A stretch of 64,000 nucleotides of DNA from Flavobacterium sp. UBA7663 (lineage in GTDB: Bacteria > Bacteroidota > Bacteroidia > Flavobacteriales > Flavobacteriaceae): positions 73,733 through 137,732 of the forward strand of contig NZ_DLHR01000020.1 in assembly GCF_002483315.1 (NCBI RefSeq). Direction: 5' to 3'. Positions 34,548 through 44,634 of the stretch are shown piece by piece. Below the pieces are notes generated by a model, which saw nothing but the letters and a program-made list of their open reading frames with translations, made no database searches and was not told the DNA's origin. Position 1 is the stretch's first letter; the number at the start of each line of letters is the position of its first letter. Both the position numbers and the translations under genes were made by a program.

Positions 34548-35455
34548 TGATAAAACTTATACTTCAAATTCAATGCTTTGTGAATATCGTCGAATGATGT
34601 CTTTTTTTCAACTAATTTTAAGAATTCCCGAATTGTTTTTGTAGTTTTTGAATTAGGATATTTTTTTACAAAATCATCATAAACTTCTAAATATTCAGGA
34701 TAGATAAGACCTGTTTCTTCTTCATAAGTTTGAGTGTTTTCAAGACCAAAAATAAAATCTGTAAGATAGTTATTATAAAGTGCTTTAGCTTCATTTAGTA
34801 ATTTACTGTTAGGATGTTTTGTTAAATATTGTTCCCAATGCGCAACTCTTTTTCCTACTTCATCAAAGTTTACCATAAAACCTGCATCAGCTGAATAAAG
34901 TTCCTTTTCATCAATAGCAATTAAATTTAAAAAATCTTGATAATCTTGAGAAACTTTTCCTTTAAACATGGTAGGATAGTGACTTGGAATGCTCCTAAAT
35001 TCTGTATAACCTTCTCCAACATACCAAAATTCAACAGCTACTTTTTTTAATTGGTTTGTAATTCTTTTATAATCAGTATTTAAAACATAATCTTCTTGTT
35101 CTTCACTATATTGATTGACATAATTTGAAAGCAACGTATCATTAAATGTACTCATATTATAAATATATTTTTTTCTAATAGTATGATATTCTTCATATAA
35201 CTCATTGCTTTTTGCGCTTGAATTAGTTTCGTTTAATTTTCTAGTGTATTCATCTTTTAAATAATCTAATGCAATACAATAATCTTCAATTGTATTAGTT
35301 TCACTAAAAGTGGTATCTATGATTACAACAGCTTCACTTACTAAAACTTTGCTTGTGTCTTTTATATTTGTTTGAATTGAAGTTTCTTTTTTATTTTCTT
35401 TTTGACAAGAAACAAAACAAAATACGAGACAAAGAAGTAGAATATTTTTTTTCAT
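34544..35455 (-). CDS. Hypothetical lipoprotein
   Basis: The 303-residue protein has a lipoprotein signal ending FCFVSC, then a low-complexity linker and a mainly helical body rich in Tyr, Glu and Lys. I do not recognise a domain. The segment HWEQYLTKHPNSKLLNEAKALYNNYL and a second similar one, VYDDFVKKYPNSKTTKTIREF, suggest two TPR-like helical repeats. It shares a 4-base overlap with the glycosyltransferase gene and a 1-base overlap with the HsdR-N gene, so the three form one operon. Confidence 0.75.
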   Translation of the reverse strand: MKKNILLLCLVFCFVSCQKENKKETSIQTNIKDTSKVLVSEAVVIIDTTFSETNTIEDYCIALDYLKDEYTRKLNETNSSAKSNELYEEYHTIRKKYIYNMSTFNDTLLSNYVNQYSEEQEDYVLNTDYKRITNQLKKVAVEFWYVGEGYTEFRSIPSHYPTMFKGKVSQDYQDFLNLIAIDEKELYSADAGFMVNFDEVGKRVAHWEQYLTKHPNSKLLNEAKALYNNYLTDFIFGLENTQTYEEETGLIYPEYLEVYDDFVKKYPNSKTTKTIREFLKLVEKKTSFDDIHKALNLKYKFYQ

Positions 35456-35901
35456 TATTTTGTATATGTTGGCAATTCTTCTAAAAAAACATATTTTTCA
35501 TTCTCAAAATCCATTTGGCAAAAATAATGATTTAGTCCATTGGTAACCATTAAATATTTGGCTTTCAATACTAAATTATAGCGTGCAATTTGGTCAAACG
35601 TTTGTTGCGAGATAGGAACTTCTGGTGCTTTACATTCAATTAATAAAAATATTTCACCATTTGGTTGAAAAACCACACCGTCATAACGTTTGCTTAAATC
35701 GTTAATTTTGATTAATTTCTCAACGTTGATATAGGATTTCGGATACTTTTTATCTTGTAACAAAAACTGAACTACGTGTTGACGTACCCATTCTTCAGGT
35801 GTAAGAAGAATAAATTTTTTTCTAATTTCATCAAAAATAGACACTTTATTTTCACTATTTTTGAACCGAAAGGAATACGTTGGAAAATTCAATTTTTGCA
35901 T
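35455..35901 (-). CDS. HsdR N-terminal-like nuclease-fold protein
   Basis: The 148-residue protein corresponds only to the N-terminal PD-(D/E)XK domain of type I restriction HsdR subunits. The nuclease core is visible as YDGVVFQPNGEIFLLIECKAP, with the Asp, Glu and Lys expected of an active site. No helicase, specificity or methyltransferase gene is present, so this is not a restriction system. It is a conserved single-domain protein that, from memory, often sits beside holA in flavobacteria. Its role is unknown. It is divergent from holA with 62 bases between. Confidence 0.85.
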   Translation of the reverse strand: MQKLNFPTYSFRFKNSENKVSIFDEIRKKFILLTPEEWVRQHVVQFLLQDKKYPKSYINVEKLIKINDLSKRYDGVVFQPNGEIFLLIECKAPEVPISQQTFDQIARYNLVLKAKYLMVTNGLNHYFCQMDFENEKYVFLEELPTYTK

Positions 35902-35963
35902 AGTTCAAAATTAGTTAAATATTACAAACTGCCAACTTTTTACCTAACACTGAATACTAAATT

Positions 35964-36968
35964 ATGGACGAAGTAATTCAAATTACAAAAGATATAAAAG
36001 CCGGAAACATTAAACCCATTTATTTTTTTATGGGAGAAGAGCCGTATTATATTGATAAATTGACCGATTTTATTGAGCAAAATGTCTTGCAAGAACACGA
36101 ACGCGATTTTAATCAATCTATCTTATATGGTCGTGATGTTACAATGGAAGATGTGATTGGAAGTGCAAAACGTTTTCCAATGATGGCCGACCGACAAGTA
36201 GTGGTTGTTAGAGAAGCGCAAGAATTATCACGTACTATTGATAAATTAGAAGCGTATGCCGAAAATCCTCAGCCTACAACGGTTTTGGTTTTTGCTTATA
36301 AATACAAAACATTAGACAAGCGTAAAAAAGTCACTAAACTTTTAGACAAAGTAGGAGTGGTTTATGAAAGTAAAAAGTTATACGAAAATCAAGTTGGCGA
36401 ATGGATTAAAAGGGTTTTATCAGGACAAGGTTATAGCATTGAACCTAAAGCAGCGGCTATTTTAGTTGAATTTTTAGGAACCGATTTGTCTAAAATCAGT
36501 AACGAGTTAGATAAATTAAAAATTATTTTACCAAAAGGTCATACGTTTACTCCAAAAGATATTGAAGAGAATATCGGTTTTAGTAAAGATTACAACAACT
36601 TCGAATTGCGAAAAGCGATTGGTGAAAAAGACCAATTGAAAGCTTATAAAATTATAGATCATTTTTCTCAAAATCCAAAAGATAATCCTTTAGTGGTTAC
36701 TACTGGATTGGTGTTTGGTTTCTTTTCACAATTATTACAATATCACGGATTAAAAGACAAATCGCAGTTTAATGCAGCTAAAGTTTTAAAAGTGAGTCCT
36801 TACTTTGTAAAAGATTACGAAGTGGCTTTCAGAAATTATCCAATGAAAAAAGTAAGTGCTATTGTTGCTGCTTTGCGCGATATCGATGTAAAAAGTAAAG
36901 GAGTTGGTGCTTCATCAATGTCACAACATGATTTATTAAAGGAATTATTGATTAAAATTTTCAATTAA
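35964..36968 (+). CDS. holA: DNA polymerase III delta subunit
   Basis: The 334-residue protein shows the delta-subunit pattern: IYFFMGEEPYYIDKLTDFIEQ near the start, NQSILYGRDV, RFPMMADRQVVVVREAQEL, then LVFAYKYKTLDKRKK and LGTDLSKISNELDKL. A C-terminal helical collar domain (about 215-334) follows. Delta opens the sliding clamp within the clamp-loader complex during replication. Length matches the family. It is followed by the CAL67264 gene after 78 bases. Confidence 0.93.
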   Translation: MDEVIQITKDIKAGNIKPIYFFMGEEPYYIDKLTDFIEQNVLQEHERDFNQSILYGRDVTMEDVIGSAKRFPMMADRQVVVVREAQELSRTIDKLEAYAENPQPTTVLVFAYKYKTLDKRKKVTKLLDKVGVVYESKKLYENQVGEWIKRVLSGQGYSIEPKAAAILVEFLGTDLSKISNELDKLKIILPKGHTFTPKDIEENIGFSKDYNNFELRKAIGEKDQLKAYKIIDHFSQNPKDNPLVVTTGLVFGFFSQLLQYHGLKDKSQFNAAKVLKVSPYFVKDYEVAFRNYPMKKVSAIVAALRDIDVKSKGVGASSMSQHDLLKELLIKIFN

Positions 36969-37046
36969 TTCAAATGATAAAAAGTTTAAAAATTTGTACC
37001 TTCGCAATCCTAAAATTTACAAAACTTTAGTTAAAAATACTTAATT

Positions 37047-37229
37047 ATGGGAATGAATAAAAATACAATATTGGCTTGGGCTACTTTCATTATGATTTTA
37101 ATGGGATTACTTTTAATTGGATTAGGAATTTACCGTTATGCCGATGTTGCTGGTTGGGGATTTGCAGCGGTTGGAGTTGGTTTCTTTGCTATTGCTTGGG
37201 TTTTCAACGCATTGAAAGGAAGAGTTTAA
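37047..37229 (+). CDS. CAL67264-family mini membrane protein
   Basis: The 60-residue protein is almost entirely two membrane helices (about 8-29 and 33-54): AWATFIMILMGLLLIGLGIY and WGFAAVGVGFFAIAWVFNAL, with a short basic tail. It matches my memory of the CAL67264 family confined to flavobacteria. The function is unknown. It lies 39 bases before ettA and is preceded by a short AT-rich leader. Confidence 0.85.
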   Translation: MGMNKNTILAWATFIMILMGLLLIGLGIYRYADVAGWGFAAVGVGFFAIAWVFNALKGRV

Positions 37230-37268
37230 TATTACAATTTAAAAAAATAATAAAACAAACATACCATT

Positions 37269-38960
37269 ATGTCAGATGATAAGAAAGTGATTTTCTCAAT
37301 GCAAAAATTGAGTAAAACCTATCCAGGAGCAGATAAACAAGTACTAAAAAATATATATTTAAGTTTCTTTTACGGAGCAAAAATTGGTATTCTTGGATTA
37401 AATGGTTCAGGAAAATCTTCATTATTAAAAATTATTGCTGGAGTTGATAAAAATTACCAAGGTGATGTAGTTTTTCAACCAGGTTACACGGTTGGATATC
37501 TAGAACAAGAACCTCATTTAGATGAAACTAAAACGGTAATCGATATCGTTCGTGAAGGTGCTGCAGAAACGTTTGCTTTATTAGAAGAATTCAATAAAAT
37601 TAACGACGATTTCGGTTTGCCTGAAGTATATGAGAATCCAGAAAGAATGGAAAAACTTATGGATCGTCAGGCTGAATTACAAGACAAAATAGACGCTTCA
37701 GGAGCTTGGGAAATTGATAATAAATTGGAAATCGCAATGGACGCACTTCGTACACCAGATCCAGAAACACCAATTTCAGTTTTATCGGGTGGAGAAAAAC
37801 GTCGTGTAGCTTTATGTCGTTTACTTTTACAACAACCAGATGTTTTATTATTAGATGAGCCAACGAATCACTTAGATGCTGAATCGGTTCTTTGGTTAGA
37901 ACAACATTTGGCACAATATTCAGGAACTGTAATTGCGGTAACTCACGATAGATATTTCTTGGATAATGTAGCGGGTTGGATTTTAGAGTTGGATAGAGGA
38001 GAAGGTATTCCATGGAAAGGAAATTATTCTTCTTGGTTAGAACAAAAATCAAACCGTATGGCGCAAGAAGAAAAAGTAGCGTCAAAACGTAGAAAAAATT
38101 TAGAGCGTGAGTTGGATTGGGTGCGTCAAGGAGCAAAAGGACGTCAAACCAAACAAAAAGCACGTTTACAGAACTACGATAAATTATTAAACGAAGACCA
38201 AAAAGAACTAGACGAAAAATTAGAAATTTACATTCCTAATGGACCTCGTTTAGGAACGAATGTAATTGAAGCTAAAAATGTTGCTAAGGCATTTGGAGAT
38301 AAATTACTATATGACGATTTAAATTTCGTTTTACCACAAGCAGGAATTGTTGGAATTATCGGACCAAATGGTGCTGGTAAATCGACTATTTTCAAAATGA
38401 TTATGGGTGAACAACAAGCCGATGCTGGTACATTCGAAATTGGTGATACAGTAAAAATTGCATACGTAGATCAATCACATTCTAATATTGATCCAAACAA
38501 AACCCTTTGGGAAAACTTTTGCGATGGTCAAGAATTAATTATGATGGGCGGACGTCAAGTAAACTCTCGTGCTTACTTATCACGTTTTAATTTTGGTGGA
38601 GGTGAACAAAACAAAAAAGTTTCAACATTATCTGGTGGAGAAAGAAATAGATTGCACTTAGCCATGACACTAAAAGAAGAAGGAAACGTATTACTTTTAG
38701 ATGAGCCTACTAATGATTTAGACGTGAACACATTACGAGCTTTAGAGGAAGGTTTAGAGAATTTTGCAGGTTGTGCCGTAATTATTTCGCATGATAGATG
38801 GTTTTTAGACAGAGTTTGTACGCACATTTTAGCTTTTGAAGGTGATTCTCAAGTGTATAGCTTTGAAGGAAGTTTTACAGAATATGAAGAAAACAAGCGC
38901 AAACGTTTAGGAAAAGATGTAACGCCAACTCGTATTAAATACAAAAAATTAACACGATAA
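37269..38960 (+). CDS. ettA: Energy-dependent translational throttle protein EttA (ABC-F ATPase)
   Basis: The 563-residue cytoplasmic ABC-F protein has two ATPase domains and no membrane segments. The first has Walker A LGLNGSGKSSLLK and signature LSGGEKRRVALCRLL with LLLDEPTNHLD. The second has GPNGAGKSTIFK and LSGGERNRLHLAMTL with LLLDEPTNDLD. The linker between them (about 240-320) is highly basic. In EttA the ATP/ADP ratio gates the ribosomal E site. Length agrees with the EttA subgroup. A terminator follows directly. Confidence 0.95.
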   Translation: MSDDKKVIFSMQKLSKTYPGADKQVLKNIYLSFFYGAKIGILGLNGSGKSSLLKIIAGVDKNYQGDVVFQPGYTVGYLEQEPHLDETKTVIDIVREGAAETFALLEEFNKINDDFGLPEVYENPERMEKLMDRQAELQDKIDASGAWEIDNKLEIAMDALRTPDPETPISVLSGGEKRRVALCRLLLQQPDVLLLDEPTNHLDAESVLWLEQHLAQYSGTVIAVTHDRYFLDNVAGWILELDRGEGIPWKGNYSSWLEQKSNRMAQEEKVASKRRKNLERELDWVRQGAKGRQTKQKARLQNYDKLLNEDQKELDEKLEIYIPNGPRLGTNVIEAKNVAKAFGDKLLYDDLNFVLPQAGIVGIIGPNGAGKSTIFKMIMGEQQADAGTFEIGDTVKIAYVDQSHSNIDPNKTLWENFCDGQELIMMGGRQVNSRAYLSRFNFGGGEQNKKVSTLSGGERNRLHLAMTLKEEGNVLLLDEPTNDLDVNTLRALEEGLENFAGCAVIISHDRWFLDRVCTHILAFEGDSQVYSFEGSFTEYEENKRKRLGKDVTPTRIKYKKLTR

Positions 38961-38970
38961 ACATTTGTTA

Positions 38971-39001
38971 AAAAATCCTGATTTTGTCAGGATTTTTTTT
39001 T
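38971..39001 (+). terminator. Rho-independent terminator after ettA
   Basis: Eleven-bp arms AAAAATCCTGA (38971-38981) and complement (38987-38997), 5-base loop, then a plus-strand T-tract. Confidence 0.88.
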
Positions 39002-39043
39002 ATTTTAGTCTTTCGTAAAATTCAATCCATTTAAAGCAGTTTC

Positions 39044-41242
39044 ATGATAACTTACACGCGTTTTTATTTTGCTTTACTATTCTGTATTACTTCCATATTT
39101 GGGATGGCGCAGAATACTAATTCAACAAATAAAGAGGCGAAAGCGTTATTAAAACAAGCAGGACAAAGCTTTCTGAAGTTAGATTCAAAAAAATCGCTCG
39201 ATTTTGCTCAAAAAGCTTTAGTTATTGCCACCAAGAACGATAATGATTTATTAGCGGCAAAAGCTTACAATATTATTGGTTTAAACTTTGAGGAATTTGC
39301 TGATTATAAGAAAGCAATCGAATTTTATAATAAAGGGCTTATATTAGCTAATAAAGTTGATAATGATACCGTAAAAGGTTGGCTCAACAATAATTTGGGA
39401 AATTTATATTGCTATCGAAAAATCGATTTTAATAAAGGAATAAAACATTATAAAGAAGGATTAAAATATTCCATTAAGCATAATGATCAATATGAAATTA
39501 TGTTTTCGAAATTAAATATTGGTAGTGCCTATTTTGCTGTTGAAGACTTTAGTAACGGTATTCAATATTTTAATGACATTAAAGAATATGTTGAAAAAAA
39601 CGACGACATTGAAGCTAAAATATCTTTAAATTCTAATTTTGGTTTATACTACAATAGTTTAAACAATAATCAAAAAGCTGAGGAATATTATTTAAAAGCA
39701 GTTCATTTTTGTGAACAAAATGATATTGAATTAATAAAGTCTAATGCAAGCGATGTTTATAATGATATTTCTAATTTTTATTATAAAATTAAAAATTTTG
39801 AAAAAGCACATTTCTATCTTTTAAAACATGATGAATTACAAGACAAAATTTACAACGAAGAGCGTTTAAATGATGTTAAAGTAGGAGGCTTACAGATTGA
39901 ACACGACGAAATCAACAGAGAGATTGATCAAATTAAAAAAGAAAAAGAAATCCAACAAGAAAAATTGCAAGCCAATCGTATTTTTGTTATTCTTTTAGGT
40001 ATCATTTTTTTCATCTTATTGTTGCTATTACTTTCCTTAATTCGAAATAATAAAATTAAAGCGAAAGCCAATTCCGATTTAAAAGAAGCGAATCAAGAAC
40101 TATTGATTGCTAAAGAAAAAGCGGAAGAAGCATCGCAACTAAAAACGCAGTTTATTTCCACAATTAGTCACGAATTAAGAACACCACTTTATGGAGTAGT
40201 CGGAATTACTGATATCATTTTAGACGAACACAAAGAACTTACGAATAGCCCACATTTAAAATCATTAAAATTTTCAGCTAAGTATTTATTATCATTGGTA
40301 AATGATATTTTGAAAGTATATAAAATTGAGGAAAATCAAGTTGTTTTAGAAGATATGGTTTTCAATCTTCAAGATGAATTGACCATTATTAAAGATTCGT
40401 TACATTTCTTAGCAATTAAAAACAGCAATCAAATTGAAATTAATGTTGATGCAAATATCCCAGAAATTTTAGTAGGAGATAAAATTCGTTTGTCGCAAAT
40501 CTTTATTAATTTGATGAGTAATTCCTTAAAGTTTACCAATGAAGGGAATGTTACGGTTAAAGCTGATTTAGTTGAAAAAGTAGGAACCAAGTGCTATTTA
40601 AAATTTCAAGTAATAGATAACGGAATTGGTATTGCAAAGCAAGACCAGGAAAAAGTATTTGATAAATTTGTTCAAGTTTATCGTAAAGAAGATGATTATC
40701 AAGGAACAGGTTTAGGACTTACCATCGTTAAAAAAATGGTAGAACTTTTCAAAGGTACAATTCATTTAGAAAGTGAAGAAAACGTAGGCACAACAATTAC
40801 ATTTACCATTCCATTAGAATCAGATGTAACAAAAATTAAATCAATTATTCATAACTTAGAAGTTGATTTGTCAATTAAAAAAGAATACAAAATTTTAGTG
40901 GTTGAGGATAATAAAATTAATCAAGTTGTTACCAAGAAATTACTAGAAAATAATCATTTCAAATGTCAAATAGTTGATGATGGTTATGCTGCTTTAGATT
41001 TAATTGATAAAGTTAAGTTTGATGCCATTTTAATGGATATTAATATGCCAATCATTAATGGATTTGATACATCTAAACTAATTCGTCAAAAAGGAATAAC
41101 AATACCAATTATTGCGGTTACGGCTTTCGATAAGAAAGATATTGAGGATAAGGTTATAGACGCTCAAATTGATGAAGTGATAGTGAAGCCATTTGAAAGT
41201 CACAAGCTTTTTGAAACAATTAAACGATTAGTAGATAAATAA
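39044..41242 (+). CDS. Hybrid histidine kinase with sensory TPR domain and receiver
   Basis: The 732-residue signalling protein has a signal peptide (to about residue 23) and a periplasmic domain of five to six TPR repeats (about 30-290, e.g. AKAYNIIGLNFEEFADYKKA). One membrane helix (about 312-333) leads into a cytoplasmic kinase. The kinase has a HisKA H-box STISHELRTPL (His376), an ATPase domain with DNGIGIAKQDQ and GTGLGLTIVKKM, and a C-terminal receiver (about 612-730) with Asp665 in LMDINMP. It lacks an output domain, so it must pass the phosphate on. Its stimulus and partner are unknown. It ends at a bidirectional terminator. Confidence 0.93.
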   Translation: MITYTRFYFALLFCITSIFGMAQNTNSTNKEAKALLKQAGQSFLKLDSKKSLDFAQKALVIATKNDNDLLAAKAYNIIGLNFEEFADYKKAIEFYNKGLILANKVDNDTVKGWLNNNLGNLYCYRKIDFNKGIKHYKEGLKYSIKHNDQYEIMFSKLNIGSAYFAVEDFSNGIQYFNDIKEYVEKNDDIEAKISLNSNFGLYYNSLNNNQKAEEYYLKAVHFCEQNDIELIKSNASDVYNDISNFYYKIKNFEKAHFYLLKHDELQDKIYNEERLNDVKVGGLQIEHDEINREIDQIKKEKEIQQEKLQANRIFVILLGIIFFILLLLLLSLIRNNKIKAKANSDLKEANQELLIAKEKAEEASQLKTQFISTISHELRTPLYGVVGITDIILDEHKELTNSPHLKSLKFSAKYLLSLVNDILKVYKIEENQVVLEDMVFNLQDELTIIKDSLHFLAIKNSNQIEINVDANIPEILVGDKIRLSQIFINLMSNSLKFTNEGNVTVKADLVEKVGTKCYLKFQVIDNGIGIAKQDQEKVFDKFVQVYRKEDDYQGTGLGLTIVKKMVELFKGTIHLESEENVGTTITFTIPLESDVTKIKSIIHNLEVDLSIKKEYKILVVEDNKINQVVTKKLLENNHFKCQIVDDGYAALDLIDKVKFDAILMDINMPIINGFDTSKLIRQKGITIPIIAVTAFDKKDIEDKVIDAQIDEVIVKPFESHKLFETIKRLVDK

Positions 41243-41270
41243 AAAACGTTGGTTAGTACCAACGTTTTTT
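41241..41270. terminator. Bidirectional terminator between the hybrid kinase and DEAD-box helicase genes
   Basis: Thirteen-bp arms AAAAAACGTTGGT (41241-41253) and complement (41258-41270) with a 4-base loop. It includes the last bases of the convergent helicase gene. Confidence 0.9.
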
Positions 41271-42512
41271 GTTTTTCTTAGATGCTTCCGATTTTCTTGA
41301 ATTGGAATTCGGATTCATTTTATTTTTGTCTTTATTTCTTAAATCTGGTTTTGCATCCGGATTTATTACTTCGTCTTTCCAAGTATAATCGTGATCGGTA
41401 ACCACTTTAACTTTCATTCTAATTAGCTTTTCAATGTCTTGCCAATATGGTTTTTCGTCTTTTCCACAAAATGAAATGGCTAAACCAGAATTTCCAGCAC
41501 GACCTGTACGACCAATTCGGTGAACATACGTTTCAGAAATATTAGGAATGTCAAAGTTAATTACAAACGGAAGTTGTTCAATATCAATTCCTCTTGCCGC
41601 AATATCAGTAGCGACTAAAATATCAATTTCTTTGTTTTTGAATTGTTCCAACACACGTTGACGCGCATTTTGCGATTTGTCTCCGTGAATGGCTTCTGCT
41701 TTTATACTCGCTTTTTTCAATACTTTTACAATGTTGTCTGCACCGTGTTTTGTTCTTGTAAACACCAAAACATTACTCAAACTTTCTTGAATAATCAATT
41801 GTTTTAAAAGTAAACGCTTATCATCTTTATTTACAAAGTACACTTTTTGAGAAACGTTTTCAGCCGTAGATGAAATAGGCGTTACCGAAATATATTTTGG
41901 ACGTGTTAAAAAGGTATCAGCTAATTCTCTAATTGCTAATGGCATTGTTGCCGAGAATAATAACGTTTGTCTGTTGCTAGGAGTTAATTTGATGATTTTC
42001 TTTACATCATTAATAAATCCCATATCTAACATTTGATCGGCTTCGTCTAAAACCAAATGATGTAAATGATCTAAATCGATAAATCCTTGTTTGTGTAAAT
42101 CTAAAAGTCTTCCAGGAGTTGCGATTAAAACATCGATTCCCATTTTTAACTCGTTTACTTGAGGAACTTGATTAACTCCACCAAAAATCACTAATGACTT
42201 TACATTGGTATATTTTCCATAGGTTTTATAGCTTTCGTCAATTTGTATAGCTAATTCTCTTGTAGGTGTAACTACTAAAGTTCTAATGTGTTTTGCTTTT
42301 TTAGCCGAACCCACAATTCTGTGAATTAAATTCAGAATCGGAATAGCAAAAGCACCTGTTTTTCCTGTTCCTGTTTGAGCACAAGCAACTAAATCTTGTC
42401 CTAATAAAATTTCAGGAATGGCTTGCTCCTGAATAGGAGTAGGGTTTGTGTAACCTTCTTCTTCTAAAGCTTGTTGTATGTTATTGTATAATTTTAAATC
42501 GTTAAATGTCAT
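41253..42512 (-). CDS. DEAD-box ATP-dependent RNA helicase
   Basis: The 419-residue protein has all core motifs: Q-motif YTNPTPIQEQAIP, Walker A AQTGTGKTGAFAIP, Ia PTRELAIQI, II VLDEADQMLD, III FSATM, V ATDIAARGID and VI HRIGRTGRAG. A short basic tail (about 380-419, rich in Lys, Asn and Ser) follows, as in RhlE-type helicases. It remodels RNA in ribosome assembly or cold adaptation. It is monocistronic. Confidence 0.93.
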   Translation of the reverse strand: MTFNDLKLYNNIQQALEEEGYTNPTPIQEQAIPEILLGQDLVACAQTGTGKTGAFAIPILNLIHRIVGSAKKAKHIRTLVVTPTRELAIQIDESYKTYGKYTNVKSLVIFGGVNQVPQVNELKMGIDVLIATPGRLLDLHKQGFIDLDHLHHLVLDEADQMLDMGFINDVKKIIKLTPSNRQTLLFSATMPLAIRELADTFLTRPKYISVTPISSTAENVSQKVYFVNKDDKRLLLKQLIIQESLSNVLVFTRTKHGADNIVKVLKKASIKAEAIHGDKSQNARQRVLEQFKNKEIDILVATDIAARGIDIEQLPFVINFDIPNISETYVHRIGRTGRAGNSGLAISFCGKDEKPYWQDIEKLIRMKVKVVTDHDYTWKDEVINPDAKPDLRNKDKNKMNPNSNSRKSEASKKNKKRWY

Positions 42513-42587
42513 AAATGAATAAATAATTTTCCTGTCGAATAATTTCGATAGGGTACAAAGATAGTGTTATTTTAGGGAAGTTGGTTT

Positions 42588-43619
42588 TTAACCGATTTTA
42601 GCCTTCATGAAATCGGTAATTAATGATGCAATTAATTTACCTGTTAAATGATTGTTTTTAGAATCGTCAAGCACTGGAGCACCTTCACAAATATGGAAAT
42701 AAGAAGCATTTTGATGCTTTCCAAAAAAGTAAGTAAAATGTCGTGCTTTATCTACACTAAAACCACTCAAAGTCATAGCACTTGAAGGAATATTTGGAAT
42801 CGCATCTAAATCTAATTCCACGCCAAAAGGTTCATTTTTAATAAAATTAAGTGCATTTTCTAATTCGGTTTCGAAGTTTTTTTCACGTTTTACATCAACT
42901 TCTTCATATGTAACATATTTTACTCTCGAAGTTAATTCTTTTAAGGTATTGAAAACACTCTTTGAAACGAAGTTTTCATGCAATCCAAAAACAAAATATT
43001 TCTTTAAAAAACCATCTTCAAAAGCATAACTAAATCCGTTACCTGAATGCCTTCCTTCTAAAATTCTGAAATCGGTATGCGCATCAAAATTAATTGCATT
43101 TACTGGTTTTCCTTTTGCTAAAGCTAGTCCTTTTATATTACCATAAGCGTTATTATGCCCGCCACCAACAATAATTGGAATTTTACCTGCATTGCAAATT
43201 TGGTGAACAATGTGAGAAACTTCAATATCTAATTGTTCTACTAATTTAAACAATTCTTTTCTATGTTCTTTGTTGTTTGCATCTAATGAATGTGCTTTTT
43301 CTAGAAGTTGCTCTACATTTAATTTACCTAAAACAAGCAAATTACTTCCTTTGCAAAATTTATTATGTTGAATATTAGCCAAACTTTGTAACGCACTATC
43401 GTAAGCCGAAGCGGCACCGATTCTTCCTAAATTTGCTTTTACTCCAATATCTTCTGGGATTCCAAAAAGCACAAATTTAGCTTCGCTGTTGGTTATAAAA
43501 CCCACAATGTCGGCATCTTTTGGTACGGTGATGATTTTTTCTCCAAATTTTATTTCGCCACTTCTGTGGTTGGTTATTTTGGCTAATTCGTTTTGGCTTA
43601 AAAGTGTAATATTCTCCAT
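42588..43619 (-). CDS. hutG: Arginase-family hydrolase, probable formimidoylglutamase
   Basis: The ATG at 43619 (MENITLLSQNELAKITNHRSGE) gives 343 residues; the upstream in-frame TTG at 43640 adds seven residues and is less likely. The ureohydrolase fold is clear: the GGGHNNAYGN metal motif, NFDAHTDFRILEGRHSGNGFSYA with its Asp and His ligands, and the late GVELDLDAIPN metal site. With hutI nearby it is best read as the histidine-pathway enzyme cleaving formiminoglutamate to glutamate and formamide. The family also contains agmatinases and arginases, so context decides. hutH and hutU are not in this window. Confidence 0.8.
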   Translation of the reverse strand: MENITLLSQNELAKITNHRSGEIKFGEKIITVPKDADIVGFITNSEAKFVLFGIPEDIGVKANLGRIGAASAYDSALQSLANIQHNKFCKGSNLLVLGKLNVEQLLEKAHSLDANNKEHRKELFKLVEQLDIEVSHIVHQICNAGKIPIIVGGGHNNAYGNIKGLALAKGKPVNAINFDAHTDFRILEGRHSGNGFSYAFEDGFLKKYFVFGLHENFVSKSVFNTLKELTSRVKYVTYEEVDVKREKNFETELENALNFIKNEPFGVELDLDAIPNIPSSAMTLSGFSVDKARHFTYFFGKHQNASYFHICEGAPVLDDSKNNHLTGKLIASLITDFMKAKIG

Positions 43620-43738
43620 AAAATTTTTAAATGCAATCAAAAGTACTATTTTTAAATAAAATTCGTTTAAAATTTAGAAAATACTTTAAAAAGCGTATTT
43701 TTGAGAAAACTTATTAAATAACCCAATCAAACCTAAAA

Positions 43739-44617
43739 ATGGAAAACAAATCAAACAATTCAGGATTAAAAGCTGCTGTGGTAGTATTAGCACTACTTTT
43801 CTTAGGAAGTGTAGGCTATATTTTTAAATTAACTTCAGATAATAAAGAAACAGTTACAACACTAACAACTGAAAAAAATACGTTATCAGAAGAATTAAAA
43901 GCAAAAATTGCTGAGTATGACACTATGATTGCTGATAACACAGCATTAAAAGACGAATTGCAAGCAGAACAAGCTAAAATGGTGGCTTTATTAGAGCAAG
44001 TAGAAAAATCGAAAGGTGATGCTGCTGCTATGGCAAAGTACAAAAATGAGTACTTCCGTTTAAAAAGAGAAATGGATAATTTAGTAGCTGAAAACAAAGT
44101 ATTAAAAGAACAAAATGTAGCTTTAACATCAAGTTTAGATAGTACAAATGTGGTTTTATCTGATGCTAAAAAATTCAATGACACATTGTTAACTCAAAAT
44201 GAAGGATTAACAAAAACAGTTGAAAAAGGTTCTAAATTAGCGGTTTTAAACTTAAAAGTTTTAGCCGTTAAACAAAGAAGTTCTGGAAAACAAATTGAAA
44301 CAGATAAAGCTAGCAGAGCAGATGTTTTAAAAGTAAGTTTCTTAATTGCAGAAAACCAAATTGCTAAAACTGGTTCAAGAGAATATTATGTTCAAATTAT
44401 TGATAGCAAAAGCAATATTTTAGGAGAAAAGAAAACTATTCCAGCTGGAGATAAAACGTTAACGTATAGCTTTATTTCTACTGTAAAATATGAAAATAAA
44501 ACAGTTCAAGTAAATGAAGAAGTACCAGGTAAAGATTTTGCTAAAGGAACTTATTTCGTAAATGTATTTGACAAAAATGCTGAATTAGTTTCTAAAACAA
44601 GTTTCGAATTGAAATAA
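43739..44617 (+). CDS. Membrane-anchored coiled-coil protein
   Basis: The 292-residue protein has one membrane helix near the start (about 10-28). A long coiled-coil follows (about 35-165: ETVTTLTTEKNTLSEELKA and MAKYKNEYFRLKREMDNLV), then a C-terminal beta-rich, immunoglobulin-like domain (about 175-292, including YYVQIIDSKSNILGEKKTI). I do not recognise a named family; similar proteins occur in flavobacteria. It probably sits in the inner membrane with the coiled-coil in the periplasm. It is flanked by hutG (divergent) and crcB (convergent) and ends at a terminator. Confidence 0.75.
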   Translation: MENKSNNSGLKAAVVVLALLFLGSVGYIFKLTSDNKETVTTLTTEKNTLSEELKAKIAEYDTMIADNTALKDELQAEQAKMVALLEQVEKSKGDAAAMAKYKNEYFRLKREMDNLVAENKVLKEQNVALTSSLDSTNVVLSDAKKFNDTLLTQNEGLTKTVEKGSKLAVLNLKVLAVKQRSSGKQIETDKASRADVLKVSFLIAENQIAKTGSREYYVQIIDSKSNILGEKKTIPAGDKTLTYSFISTVKYENKTVQVNEEVPGKDFAKGTYFVNVFDKNAELVSKTSFELK

Positions 44618-44634
44618 TCGTTTTATAAAATTTT

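Noticed and set aside
35455..35901. A possible type I restriction system.
   Set aside because: Only the N-terminal nuclease-fold domain is present. There are no HsdM, HsdS or helicase parts nearby, and the gene sits beside holA like a conserved chromosomal gene.
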